Assembly (NCBI RefSeq): GCF_014201375.1
Contig: NZ_JACHDZ010000001.1
Span: forward strand, 785,206-849,205
Direction of reading: 5' to 3'
Origin: Tunturiibacter empetritectus
GTDB taxonomy: Bacteria > Acidobacteriota > Terriglobia > Terriglobales > Acidobacteriaceae
Length of the DNA: 64,000 bases
The position numbers and the translations under genes are program-made. The notes under the pieces were generated by a model. It was not told the origin of the DNA. It ran no database searches and worked only from the letters and a program-made list of their open reading frames with translations. Positions 44,108-53,071 of the stretch are shown piece after piece (position 1 is the first letter of the stretch; each line of letters starts with the position of its first letter).

Positions 44108-45040
44108 ATGAAATTAGTTTTTTGTGGCACTCCGGAGTTCGCAGTATCTACGCTCGAGGCGGTGATTGCAGCGGGGCATGAGATTGCGCTGGTGGTGACG
44201 CAGCCGGATCGTGCGGCGGGGCGCGGCTTGGAGGTGCATGTGCCTCCCGTGAAGCAGGCGGCGGTGGCACACGGTTTGCCGGTGGTGCAGCCGGAGAAGA
44301 TCAAGAACAATCTGGAGTTGCGCGGGCGGCTGGAGGAGATCAAGCCGGATGCGATTCTGGTGGTCGCGTATGGGCGGATTATTCCGCAGTGGATGTTAGA
44401 GCTGCCGCGGTTTGGGAACATCAATCTGCATGGGTCGTTACTTCCTAAATACCGAGGTGCTGCTCCGATTCAGTGGGCGGTGGCTTGCGGTGAGTTGGTG
44501 ACGGGCGTTACGACGATGCGGCTGGATGCGGGGCTCGATACGGGCGATATGCTGCTTGCGGCGGTGTGCCCGGTGGGGTTGGAGGAGACGGCGATGGATG
44601 TGTATGGGTGTCTCGCTCCGTTGGGCGCGGAGTTGATGGTGGAGACGCTGAAGAGGCTGGAGGCGGGAACGATCTGTCCCGAGGTGCAGAACCACTCGCT
44701 GGCTACGCTGGCTCCGATTTTGAGGCGGGAGGATGGGCTGGTGGATTTTTCTCGCTCGGCGAAGGAGATCTATGACAGGTGGAGAGGGTTTCAGCCGTGG
44801 CCGGGGGCGCATACTACGCTGCGGGGGAAGAAACTGATCGTGTCGAAGATGAGGATTGGCGGAGCGCGTTCGGTCGCTGTAGGGGAGTTGCTGGTGGATG
44901 GGGAACAGATGCTGGTTGGGTGCGCGGGTGGGACGGTGGCGGAGTTGCTGGAGGTGCAGATGGAAGGGAAGAAGCGAATGAGTGCGGCGGAGTTTTTGCA
45001 TGGGTATCAGGTGAAGAGTGGTGAATGGTTGGGGATATGA
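44108..45040 (+). CDS. fmt: Methionyl-tRNA formyltransferase
   Basis: Formylates initiator Met-tRNA using 10-formyl-THF. 310 residues. N-terminal MKLVFCGTPEFAVSTLEAVIAAGHE, the catalytic region NINLHGSLLPKYRGAAPIQWAV (Asn, His in HGSLLP) and ETAMDVYGCLAPLG are diagnostic. The C-terminal OB-like domain is present (PGAHTTLRGKKLIVSKMRI). The ribosome site AGAGGAT lies at the very edge of the inverted-repeat element. Stop overlaps the rsmB start region. Confidence 0.96.
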   Translation: MKLVFCGTPEFAVSTLEAVIAAGHEIALVVTQPDRAAGRGLEVHVPPVKQAAVAHGLPVVQPEKIKNNLELRGRLEEIKPDAILVVAYGRIIPQWMLELPRFGNINLHGSLLPKYRGAAPIQWAVACGELVTGVTTMRLDAGLDTGDMLLAAVCPVGLEETAMDVYGCLAPLGAELMVETLKRLEAGTICPEVQNHSLATLAPILRREDGLVDFSRSAKEIYDRWRGFQPWPGAHTTLRGKKLIVSKMRIGGARSVAVGELLVDGEQMLVGCAGGTVAELLEVQMEGKKRMSAAEFLHGYQVKSGEWLGI

Positions 45041-46401
45041 AGAGGCAGGGCTCAGGGCTCAGGGATCAGGGAGGAGACGCGGCGGCTCGGCGTGAGGTGG
45101 CGCGGAAGAGGCCGGTGTCGGCTGGGCCTACGGCTTCGGTGGAGGCTGCGGTTGCGAAGATAACGCCGGCGCGGCTGGCTGCGTTTGAGATTTTGAAGCT
45201 TGTGGGGGAGAACAAGGGTCATAGCGATGAGTTGTTGCATTCGGCGCGGGTGGATGGTTTGTCGCCTGAGGATCGGAATCTGACGACGGCGCTGGTGATG
45301 GGTGTGTTGCGGTGGCAGATTGCGCTGGATGCGCGGGTGCGCGGGTTGTTGCAGAGGCCGGAGCAGAGGCTGGCGGAGCCGGTGGCGATTGCGCTGAGGA
45401 TGGGGGCGTTTCAGTTGCTGCATCTGGAGAGGATTCCGGCGCACGCGGCTTTGAGTGAGAGCGTGGAACTGTGTCGCGCGGCGGGGGAGCCACATGCTGC
45501 CGGGATGGTGAACGCGGTGCTGCGGAAGTTGGCGGCGGCTCAGAAGCCGGGAGTGCGGATTCATGAGTCGGTGGCAGCGTTTGCGGAGAGGCTGGGGCAT
45601 CCGCGATGGCTGGTGGAGCGATGGGTGGCTGCTTATGGGCGCGATGTGGCGTTGAAGATCTGTGAGGCGGATCAGCAGGAGCCGGTTGAGGGTGGGATGT
45701 TTGTGGAGCGGGGTGGGGATTGGCCGGTGATGGATGATGGGTCGCGGCTGGTGGCGGAGATTGCCGCGGCGGCTGTGCCGGGGGCGCAGAGAGTTTGGGA
45801 TTGCTGTGCTGCTCCGGGTGGGAAGACGCTGGTGTTGGCGAAGCGGTTGGGTGGGGCGGAGGGCGGGTCTGAGATCGTGGCGAGCGATGTGAGTGCGAAG
45901 CGGCTGGCTCATACCGAGACGAGGCTGCGGCGGTATGCGTATGCGGAGCGGGTTGGGTTTTCGGTTGCGGATGCAGCGGATGCTAAGGGAGTTGCTGGGG
46001 AGTTTGATCTGATTCTTTGCGATGTGCCTTGCTCGGGGACTGGGACGATGGCGGGAAATCCTGAGATTCGGCATCGGTTGAAGGTGGAGGAGTTTGCGCG
46101 GCAGGCGGAGAGGCAGAGGGCTATTTTGACGGGTGCGCTGAAGCGGCTGGCTCCGGGGGGAAGGTTAGTTTATTCGACTTGTTCGCTGGAGGCAGAGGAG
46201 TGTGAGGGGGTGGTGAATGCGGTTATTGGAGGTGGCGGAGTGGTACGGGTGCCTGTGGACGGGGTGATGGCTGAGCTTGCTGAGAACGGTGTGTTGGTCG
46301 AGGCGATGAGTTCGGCGGTACGGGATGGTGCTCTTAGGACGCTGCCTGGAGTGCATGGGGGCGATGGGTTTTATGCGGTGATCCTGGAGCAGGTACGTTG
46401 A
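45025..46401 (+). CDS. rsmB: 16S rRNA (cytosine-967-C5)-methyltransferase
   Basis: Methylates C967 of 16S rRNA. 458 residues from ATG 45025; a second ATG at 45037 overlaps the fmt stop (ATGA) and may be the real start. N-terminal NusB-like domain (ARLAAFEILKLVGENKGHSDELLH ... RNLTTALVMGVLRW), then the methyltransferase with CCAAPGGKT (SAM loop), DVPCSGTGTM (first Cys) and YSTCSLEAEE (catalytic Cys). The first 45 residues are a non-conserved basic lead encoded by short GGGCTCA-type repeats. Confidence 0.93.
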   Translation: MVGDMKRQGSGLRDQGGDAAARREVARKRPVSAGPTASVEAAVAKITPARLAAFEILKLVGENKGHSDELLHSARVDGLSPEDRNLTTALVMGVLRWQIALDARVRGLLQRPEQRLAEPVAIALRMGAFQLLHLERIPAHAALSESVELCRAAGEPHAAGMVNAVLRKLAAAQKPGVRIHESVAAFAERLGHPRWLVERWVAAYGRDVALKICEADQQEPVEGGMFVERGGDWPVMDDGSRLVAEIAAAAVPGAQRVWDCCAAPGGKTLVLAKRLGGAEGGSEIVASDVSAKRLAHTETRLRRYAYAERVGFSVADAADAKGVAGEFDLILCDVPCSGTGTMAGNPEIRHRLKVEEFARQAERQRAILTGALKRLAPGGRLVYSTCSLEAEECEGVVNAVIGGGGVVRVPVDGVMAELAENGVLVEAMSSAVRDGALRTLPGVHGGDGFYAVILEQVR

Positions 46402-46525
46402 ATTTGAATGTTTCCAGCTCAACGGCAGGAATATCTCCCAGCTACTATCCCTTAACAGGTGGACCTACATCTTTGCTATGGTCCCATTGGCTGCTGAATA
46501 TGACCAAGGCCGGAGGATATCCACC

Positions 46526-47095
46526 ATGCCAATTGAATACGGCGAGACACAGATGGCAACTTATCCGAACCATTCGCCGCTCTGCTTCGGCATTGTCAAA
46601 TTTCCAGTGTTGCTTCTACTAATTTTTTGTGGGGCAGCTCTCTCTGCGCAGACGGTCGAGATCAAGTTGGTGGATGGGCGCAATGGACGCCCCATGGTAG
46701 GGAGTGCCTCCTATGTGAATGTATGGGTAGGGGCGGAGCGCAAAGAGGCAATCGCGATACCAACTGATGGGAACGGTGTTGCTCTCGTAAAACTAACGCC
46801 CAATACAGAAGAAATAAACATTCCAAACCATTCAGGGGATCGCGGGTCTGTCGTTGTGGACAATCCCGTCGTGAACTATGACGAATCTTTTCGAATCAAT
46901 GCTCCTTATGTATTGTGTGGCTCGGGAGGATCGCATTCCTCATGGCTGATGTCAGAACACTTCTTGACGAAGCAGATACTTCAGCAGGGCTATGTTTCGC
47001 CAAACACATGTGGTAAAGTCACGGCCTCGTTGAGGCCTGGACAAGTGATTCTGTTCGTCCGACCATTGACTTGGTGGGAAAAGTTGAAGCAGTAA
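46526..47095 (+). CDS. Hypothetical secreted protein
   Basis: 189 residues from ATG 46526, which has a GGAGG site 9 bases upstream; a later ATG (46553) is closer to the signal. Hydrophobic segment FPVLLLLIFCGAALSAQ is followed by a beta-rich domain TVEIKLVDGRNGRPMVGSAS, which resembles an Ig-like carboxypeptidase-regulatory fold. Two cysteines (VLCGSGG, SPNTCGKV) could form a disulfide. Ends with a C-terminal LRPGQVILFVRPLTWWEKLKQ. Less GC-rich than rsmB. Function unknown. Confidence 0.65.
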   Translation: MPIEYGETQMATYPNHSPLCFGIVKFPVLLLLIFCGAALSAQTVEIKLVDGRNGRPMVGSASYVNVWVGAERKEAIAIPTDGNGVALVKLTPNTEEINIPNHSGDRGSVVVDNPVVNYDESFRINAPYVLCGSGGSHSSWLMSEHFLTKQILQQGYVSPNTCGKVTASLRPGQVILFVRPLTWWEKLKQ

Positions 47096-47167
47096 CTCCT
47101 CGTTCGATTTGCAGGTTGTCTCAAACGGGGGAATTCGTCGAGAAAGGGGATGTGGCGCTCGGGATAC

Positions 47168-47206
47168 ATTTCCATCCATCGCGATGAGACTGCGATGGGG
47201 CACCCG
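47168..47206. repeat. Short dispersed repeat, CATCGCGATGAGACTGCGATG type, copy 1
   Basis: CCATCCATCGCGATGAGACT followed by GCGATGGGGCACCC. The same word order is at 51338-51383, and GGATGGGGCACCC occurs inside the holA insertion. CATCGC and GCGATG form a small stem. Confidence 0.7.
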
Positions 47207-47249
47207 ATGGCTAGGGCTGGTTGGGATCTTTAATAACAGGCGACAGGGA

Positions 47250-48104
47250 TTAGTCGGTGAGGGTGATGTGGACTGGGTCTCCTTTGACTACGCGGTGGCC
47301 GGCGGGTGGGGTTTGCGCGATGACGGTGCCGATGGAGGAGACGGTGTGGGCGATGGGCTCGGTGAAGGCTGGGGCGGTGGTGTTGGGTGGGGATTGTGTG
47401 GGTTGGGATTGCGGCGTGGGTGCGGCTGCTTCTGGTGAGGTTGAGTTGAGGTTCAGGTCTTCGGCGCTGGCGATGTGGAGGCCGGCGGATGCTGCTCTTG
47501 CTGCGGCGGCGGCGAGGGTGAGGCCGGCGAGGGAGGGCATGACGAAGGCTTCGGCGGAGGTTGCGGTTTCGGGGTCGCTGAGGAGGAGGCTGACGCGGGG
47601 GCGGTCGACGCCGATGGCGTTGGGGGTGGGGGTTTGGGCGATGACGACTCCGGGTTCGCCGGGGGCGGCGATGTGGGAGACGGCACCGAGTTCGAGGCCG
47701 AGGCGGCGGATGTTGATGGTGGCGGTGCGCTCGGTTTGGCCGAGGAGGTCGGGGATGGCGACTTGCTGGGCGCCGAGGCTTTCGGTGACGCGGACGGGCC
47801 ACTCGCGACGGACTGTGAGGCCGGGGGCGGGGGATTGGGCGAGGACGCGGCCGGGTGGGGTGTTGGGGGAGTAGAAGCGGTTTTCGAGGCTGAGGACGAG
47901 GCCGAGGGAGCTGGTTTTCTTGCTGGCTTCGGAGAGGGTGAGGCTGGTGAGGTCGGGGACTTTGACTTCGTGGCCGTGGATGGCGAGGCGCATGGTGATG
48001 AAGGCGGAGACGAGCGCTACGGTGAGCATCGCGAGGGCGCCCAGAACGATGTTGAAGAAGCGGTTGATGCTTCGGCTGACTTTTCTGGGGAGTAGGGGCG
48101 TCAT
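47250..48104 (-). CDS. PASTA-domain membrane protein
   Basis: 284 residues from ATG 48102-48104; the longer open frame upstream runs through the inverted-repeat element and is rejected. One helix at about 18-42 anchors it, basic side inward. Three PASTA domains follow outside: about 46-108 (VKVPDLTSLTLSEASKK), 114-177 (VAIPDLLGQTERTATI) and 187-283, the last split by a Pro/Thr/Ala linker (220-252). There is no kinase or penicillin-binding domain. PASTA domains bind muropeptides, so a cell-wall sensing or scaffold role is likely. Confidence 0.85.
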   Translation of the reverse strand: MTPLLPRKVSRSINRFFNIVLGALAMLTVALVSAFITMRLAIHGHEVKVPDLTSLTLSEASKKTSSLGLVLSLENRFYSPNTPPGRVLAQSPAPGLTVRREWPVRVTESLGAQQVAIPDLLGQTERTATINIRRLGLELGAVSHIAAPGEPGVVIAQTPTPNAIGVDRPRVSLLLSDPETATSAEAFVMPSLAGLTLAAAAARAASAGLHIASAEDLNLNSTSPEAAAPTPQSQPTQSPPNTTAPAFTEPIAHTVSSIGTVIAQTPPAGHRVVKGDPVHITLTD

Positions 48105-48122
48105 GTTTTTTCTGAGTATATC

Positions 48123-48320
48123 TGTCCTGCCGGACGGGCCCGCTACGCGCGGTGCGCCCACTTCCTGGTGGGTATACCTTGTCTTGGGGGGATGAGCGGC
48201 TTGGGTCCTCGCGATGCTCGGGCCGACCAGCGGGAGGAGCTTGGTTGATGATGGCGGCATGACCGGTATACACGTCACGAAGTGACCGCCTCCCGCGCAG
48301 GGAGCTCGTCCGGCAGGACA
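48123..48320. repeat. Inverted-repeat element, copy C (complete)
   Basis: Left end TGTCCTGCCGGACGGGCCCG, right end GAAGTGACCGCCTCCCGCGC then AGGGAGCTCGTCCGGCAGGACA; GGTATACC and GGTATACACGTCACG are the inner arms. 198 bases. Lies between the PASTA gene and the end of the TonB receptor gene, upstream of the former. Confidence 0.88.
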
Positions 48321-48327
48321 TATCTTC

Positions 48328-50664
48328 TCAGTATTTGAAGCGGTAGCGGAGTTCGGCGAAGATCTCGCGGGGGTCGTTGTAGTGGAAGCCGCCGAAGGTG
48401 AGGCTGTTGTCGAGCAGGACGCGGCGGTTGGCTACGTTGGTTGCAGTGATGGAGGCGGTTAGTTTTTCGGTAAAGGTTTTGCCGATGGAGAGGTCGAAGG
48501 TGGTGTGCTCGGGGAGGTAGGGGTTGGGGTAGCGGGGATCGGCTGGCGGACCGTCGGGATTGAAGCCGCCGTTGACGAAGCCGGAGCCGTAGTAGAGGTT
48601 GGTCGAGGCGGTGGTGCGCCACGGAAGAGTAGCGTTGAAGCCTGCGTTGAGTGTGTTGCGCTGGTCGTGATCAACGGGGGTGTAGGCGGGGTCGACATCG
48701 CACTCGGCTGAGGTGGGCGGAGAGCAGATGAGGCCGCCGGTGATGGCTCCACGCTGCTCGGCGATCTGGTTGGAGTAGGCGAGGTGGAACTGGCCGATGT
48801 GACCGAGGCGTGGGCTGCGGAGGCTTAGCTCCCAGGCGCGGACGAGAGCGCCGTCGACGGTGACGGGGAAGTAGATGCTGGAGTCGCCGATGTTGGAGTG
48901 GTCGAGGAAGTTGTTGATGCGGGTCTTGAAGGTGTCGGCGTCGAGGAGCCAGCCGCGGAGGGGGATTTGAACGCCGAACTGATGCTCTTCGTCGCGCTCG
49001 CCGTGGAGTGGAGCGAAGCTGGTGCCGGAGCTGAGGGCGAAGTTTTGCAGGTTGCAGGTGCCGGCGGCGATGGCGGCGGCGGTGCAGCCGAAGGTGAGTA
49101 GAGGTGGGGGCTGGTAGAAGCGACCGTAGAAGCCGCGGAAGACCCAGTTGAGTTTGGGAATGCGGAGGGCGACGCCGAAGCGCGGGGCGGTGACGTTCTC
49201 GGTGAACTCGGCCTGGAAGTGGGTTTGGCGAAGGCCGGCGATGAGGGTGAGCCAGGTGGTGGGTTTGTAGTTGTCGGAGAGGTAGGCTTCGATGACTCCG
49301 CCTGAGGCTGAGTCTGGGGTGCGGAACGGAGCGGTGCCGCTGCCGTCGTTGAAGATTGCGCCGAAGAGGTAGTTGTCGTGCTGGCCGAAGGAGTAGAAGC
49401 CGGCCTGGAGGGTGTTGCGGGCGGGCTTAGTGGGAAAGACTTCGGTGGTGATGTTGGCCTGTGCTCCGGCGTAGGTGGAGCTGCGGTCGGAGGTGGTGGC
49501 TACGGGGATGTCGTTGGGGTTGGATTCGTAGTCGGCGCGGTTGTAGTGGAAGAAAGGCGAGACTTGCAGGACTGTCGCGGGGTTGAAGGTGTGCAGCCAG
49601 GAGAAGGCTGCGGTGCCGTCGAGCTCATGCTGGCCGTCGCGAAGGCCGCTGGATTGAAACTGCTGGTTGCCGGGGCTGTCGGGGTCGGGGTCGTAGGGGA
49701 TCTGGAAGTAGTCGGCGCGAAGCTGGGTGATGAGGCGGAGCTGGTCTTTGGGAGTGCGGTTGTAGAGGAGGGAGGCGAAGCCACCGTAGCCGTTGGCGGC
49801 GTCGTGGATGACGACTCCGGTGGGTGGGGAGAGGCCGTAGTCGCTGCGGTTGCCGGTGAGGCTGGCGTAGTAGGCGAACTTTTCGGTGTGGTCGCCGAAG
49901 TTGAGCTGGTCGTTGGTCTGGAGGAAGCTGCCTGCGCTAAGGATGAGCTCGGCCTGGCGGTTGCGCTCGAAGCCGGTGCGGGGGACGACGTTGAAGACGC
50001 CGTAGGTGCGGTCGCCTACGTCGGAGGTGTAGCTGCCGCGTTGGATTTCGATGTAGTCGATGTCCTTGGGGTCGATCTGGGCGCCGAGGTTGGAGGCGAT
50101 GTTGGTGTTGGGGATTTGGACGCCGTCGAGGAGCCAGGAGACTTGATGGCCGCCGCGCATGTGGAGCATGTCGTGGGTGATGTAGGCGCCGGGGACGTAG
50201 TCGGTGATCATGGCCATGCTGTTGGTTCGGTCGGCACCGGGGGTTTGGGCGATGTCCTGACGGCTGATGAGGGTGGTGGGGGTGACGGTGTTGACGTTGG
50301 CGGTGTTGAGGTCGGTTGTGACGGAGGTGGTTTGCTCGATGGTGCCGAGGTGGAGCTCGATGTGGAGGATGGGTGCTGTGTCGGAGGCTAGCGTGAGGGA
50401 TTGTTTTGCGGTGTCGAAGCCTGGTTGGGAGATGGTGATGGTGTAGTCGCCTAGGGGGAGAGAGGGGATGGTGAACGAGCCGTCCTGCGCGGTGGTGGTG
50501 GATCTGGTGAAGGCGGAGTTGGCGGCGTGGAGTTCGATGCGGGCGTTGGCGATGGGGCGGTGCTGGGGGTCGTGGACGACGCCGTGGAGCTGGCTGAAGA
50601 TGGTGGCTCGGGCGGTGATGGCGCTGAAGAGTGCCAGGAGACAAAGTAGAGCGAGCTTGCGCAT
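48328..50664 (-). CDS. TonB-dependent receptor with carboxypeptidase-regulatory domain
   Basis: 778 residues. Signal peptide MRKLALLCLLALFSAITARA; Ig-like domain about 24-105 (LHGVVHDPQHRPIANARIELHAA); plug about 115-225 (PGAYITHDMLHMRGGHQVSWLLDGVQIPNTN); barrel to the end, terminating in LRYRFKY. It begins 110 bases after the small Cys/His protein gene at 50774-51142 and is probably co-transcribed. That neighbour suggests a metal, perhaps copper, as substrate; the receptor itself shows no decisive binding motif. Confidence 0.9.
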   Translation of the reverse strand: MRKLALLCLLALFSAITARATIFSQLHGVVHDPQHRPIANARIELHAANSAFTRSTTTAQDGSFTIPSLPLGDYTITISQPGFDTAKQSLTLASDTAPILHIELHLGTIEQTTSVTTDLNTANVNTVTPTTLISRQDIAQTPGADRTNSMAMITDYVPGAYITHDMLHMRGGHQVSWLLDGVQIPNTNIASNLGAQIDPKDIDYIEIQRGSYTSDVGDRTYGVFNVVPRTGFERNRQAELILSAGSFLQTNDQLNFGDHTEKFAYYASLTGNRSDYGLSPPTGVVIHDAANGYGGFASLLYNRTPKDQLRLITQLRADYFQIPYDPDPDSPGNQQFQSSGLRDGQHELDGTAAFSWLHTFNPATVLQVSPFFHYNRADYESNPNDIPVATTSDRSSTYAGAQANITTEVFPTKPARNTLQAGFYSFGQHDNYLFGAIFNDGSGTAPFRTPDSASGGVIEAYLSDNYKPTTWLTLIAGLRQTHFQAEFTENVTAPRFGVALRIPKLNWVFRGFYGRFYQPPPLLTFGCTAAAIAAGTCNLQNFALSSGTSFAPLHGERDEEHQFGVQIPLRGWLLDADTFKTRINNFLDHSNIGDSSIYFPVTVDGALVRAWELSLRSPRLGHIGQFHLAYSNQIAEQRGAITGGLICSPPTSAECDVDPAYTPVDHDQRNTLNAGFNATLPWRTTASTNLYYGSGFVNGGFNPDGPPADPRYPNPYLPEHTTFDLSIGKTFTEKLTASITATNVANRRVLLDNSLTFGGFHYNDPREIFAELRYRFKY

Positions 50665-50773
50665 GGGGCTTCGGACTTCCCTCGTCAGAGACGTTGACGG
50701 AGTTGGAGCTGCGGAACGGACGGCAGTGCTCCCGTTTACTGCGGGAGGTTGTGTCGGCTGCTGGTCGGGTCGC

Positions 50774-51142
50774 TTAGAGGGTGAAGGAGGGAGGGCCGCG
50801 CTTCTGGCGGGAGCGATCGAGGGCCACGCGGGCGCGGGCTTCGGTCTGGGTCTTGAGGGAGGGGTGGCTGACGATCCCGACGAAGAGGAGGGATGCAGCG
50901 TTGCAGGCGAGATCTCCGTGCTGGATCTGAGTGACGGCGGCTGGGTAGGACGGGCACTTCTGCGGGATCGTCGAGACGTTGATGCCGTCTGGTTGCTGCA
51001 TGTTTCCCATGCAGTGATGCGCGCCGTTCCGTCTGCAGCAGGCCGGGAGATTCGCCTGGCTGCTGGCGGTGAGGGCCAGTAGCGGCGAGATCAGCGGTGA
51101 GCTGAACAGGAGAAGCAACGTGATGGCGATGAGGCGTCGCAC
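50774..51142 (-). CDS. Small exported Cys/His-motif protein, upstream of TonB receptor
   Basis: 122 residues from a GTG at 51140-51142. A signal or anchor (LIAITLLLLFSSPLISPLLALTASSQA) precedes ACCRRNGAHHCM (35-45), a compact Cys-Cys-x7-Cys with two His that looks metal-binding. A second hydrophobic segment (DLACNAASLLFVGIVSH) follows, and the tail is basic. I know similar small proteins with a CCRR..HHC motif from acidobacteria but no established function. Gene order suggests partnership with the receptor at 48328. Confidence 0.66.
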   Translation of the reverse strand: MRRLIAITLLLLFSSPLISPLLALTASSQANLPACCRRNGAHHCMGNMQQPDGINVSTIPQKCPSYPAAVTQIQHGDLACNAASLLFVGIVSHPSLKTQTEARARVALDRSRQKRGPPSFTL

Positions 51143-51199
51143 GGTTTCATTGTAGCGGAGGTTTGTTGGTGGGATGTCATCGAGGGTTGAGTGCGATGG

Positions 51200-51600
51200 T
51201 GACAGTTCGGAGACAAAGGCAAAGGGGAATACGGGATACTTCCCCTTCGACTTCGCTCAGGGTCAGGATGACAAGCTGATGAGCAGGTGGGGTCGATTTC
51301 AAAGATGACAAGATGCAAAATGCTGGCTGGAAAGCGGTATTCTTCCCACCCATCGCGATGAGACTGCGATGGATGGGGCACCCTCTGGTTAGTGGCCGGT
51401 CGAGAAGGACAAAGGCGAAATGCGGGGGTCTCTCCACTGCGCAACAGACGATGGGACTGTCTGTTGCTTCGGTCGAGATGACGAAGTTTTGATTGGTCGG
51501 ATCAAAGAGCAACTGTAGATAAGGGCAACAGCTAAAGCAAAAGCAGATCCCCTACGAGATGACAAAGAGCAGACAACCGCAAGAGCGAGATCGAGGTGAG
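51200..51600. repeat. Intergenic repeat cluster, no gene
   Basis: The 474-base gap between the Cys/His protein gene and the CDF gene holds CTTCGACTTCGCTCAGGGTC (about 51248), the second copy of CCCATCGCGATGAGACTGCG with GATGGGGCACCC (51338-51383), CAGACGATGGGACTGTCTG (inverted repeat, about 51446), CGGTCGAGATGACG, and AGCAAAAGCAGATCCCC near 51535. All these words occur in other gaps of the window. Open frames here translate only repeat sequence. Confidence 0.75.
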
Positions 51601-51616
51601 ACGATGGGCTACGGGC

Positions 51617-53071
51617 CTAGCGGCGGTTGTCGGTAGCGGGCTCGGGGTGGATGAGGAGGCGGGAGACTTCGGGGCAGTCTAGTTTGAAGGCGTTCTCGAG
51701 GGCGGTGATGATCTCGTGGACCTTCGACATGGGGAGGTCGTCGGGCAGGGTGCAGTGGCAGTTGACCTGGATGCGGTCGACTCCTGTGTTGTGGGCGCGG
51801 GTGACGAAGACCTCGTGGATGTCGAGGATCTCGGGGAAGGCCTGGGCGCAGCGGCGGAGGCGGACTTCAAGCTGGCGGTCTCGCTCGAGGGAGGCGGGAC
51901 GCTCGATGGTGGCTGGCTCGCTTTCGATGTGGGTGAGGATGGTGGAGATCTCGGGGATCTCGCGGCGGATGTCGGACTCGAGCTGGGTGACGAGGGCGTG
52001 AGCGGCGCTGAGGGACATCTTCTCGTCGACTTCGAGGTGCTGCTCGACGTGGAGCTCGTGGTTGTACTCCTGTACGGTTACGTCGTGGATGGCGAGGTTT
52101 GAGCGGGCGGCTACGGCGCGGATGCGGTCGTGAAGGCTTTCGGCGAGGGAGGCGGTGGGGATGGAGTGGACGACGACGTCGGCGCCGGGGAGATGGCGGC
52201 GAACGGCGGCGGTGGCGGCCATGGTGATCTGCTCGGAGCGCTGGAAGGTGAGATTGCGGGGGAGGCCGAGGGTGAGGTCGGCGAAGTAGTTGGGGCCGGC
52301 GCGGCGGGTGCGGATGCGGTCGACGGAGAGGACGCCGTCGATGGCGGCGATGTCGCGGGTCATGTCGCGGGTCTGGGAGCGGGTTTCGATGGGGGTGGCG
52401 TCGGTGAGGGCGTCGATGGTGCGGCGGGCGAGGTTCCAGGTGACGTGGAGGATGATTGCGGCGACGAGGATGGCGGCGATGGGGTCGGCTAGTTCAAGCG
52501 CGGGAATTTGGAAGCGCTCGCCTATGTAGCTTGCGGCGAGACCGAGGAGGACCGCGATGGAAGACCAGATGTCGGTGCGGAAGTGGATGGCGTCGGCTTC
52601 GAGAGCTTCGCTCTTGGTTTCGTCTGCGATTTTTTGGAGCTTGCCGGAGCGGGTGTAGTCGACGGTGATGGAGAGAAGGAGGACGAGGAAGGGCCAGATG
52701 GAGAGGTTGAGGACGAGGTGCTGGCGGTGGGCGATGCGGCGGACGGCTTCGGTGAGGATCCAGACGCAGGAGCCGAGCATGAGAACGGACTCGATGGCGG
52801 CGGAGAGGCTTTCGATCTTGCCGTGGCCGTAGGTGTGGTCGGCGTCGGCGGGGCGGTCGGAGACCTGGACGGAGAAGAGGGTGATGGCGGCGGCGATGAG
52901 GTCGATGCCGGAGTGGGCTGCCTCGGAGAGCATGCCGAGAGAGCCGGTGAGAAGGCCGGTGAGGAGCTTGAGGAGGGTGACGGCGAAGGCGGCGAGCACG
53001 GAGAAGAGCGCGGCGGAACGTTTGGCGCTGTGTGGGGTCGCGGCTTGTTCGGGCTGGGCCGTAGTGCTCAT
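51617..53071 (-). CDS. Cation diffusion facilitator with extended cytoplasmic region
   Basis: 484 residues from ATG 53069-53071, sharing one base with the MFS stop (TGATG). Six helices with the two metal sites H53-x3-D57 (HSGID) and H162-x3-D166 (HFRTD), a His-Asp pattern typical of Zn/Co-type transporters. DHTYGHGKIE is also family-typical. The cytoplasmic part after about residue 215 is roughly 270 residues and appears to repeat the small dimerisation fold three times (DGVLSVDRIRTRRAG, HDVTVQEYNHELHVEQHLEVD, HEVFVTRAHNTGVDRIQVNCHC). Exports divalent metal by proton exchange. Confidence 0.9.
   Translation of the reverse strand: MSTTAQPEQAATPHSAKRSAALFSVLAAFAVTLLKLLTGLLTGSLGMLSEAAHSGIDLIAAAITLFSVQVSDRPADADHTYGHGKIESLSAAIESVLMLGSCVWILTEAVRRIAHRQHLVLNLSIWPFLVLLLSITVDYTRSGKLQKIADETKSEALEADAIHFRTDIWSSIAVLLGLAASYIGERFQIPALELADPIAAILVAAIILHVTWNLARRTIDALTDATPIETRSQTRDMTRDIAAIDGVLSVDRIRTRRAGPNYFADLTLGLPRNLTFQRSEQITMAATAAVRRHLPGADVVVHSIPTASLAESLHDRIRAVAARSNLAIHDVTVQEYNHELHVEQHLEVDEKMSLSAAHALVTQLESDIRREIPEISTILTHIESEPATIERPASLERDRQLEVRLRRCAQAFPEILDIHEVFVTRAHNTGVDRIQVNCHCTLPDDLPMSKVHEIITALENAFKLDCPEVSRLLIHPEPATDNRR

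Noticed and set aside
51177-51512. Minus-strand 111-residue frame
   Set aside because: Reads only dispersed repeats (segments such as LTLSEVEGEVSR are the usual false translation of these repeats).
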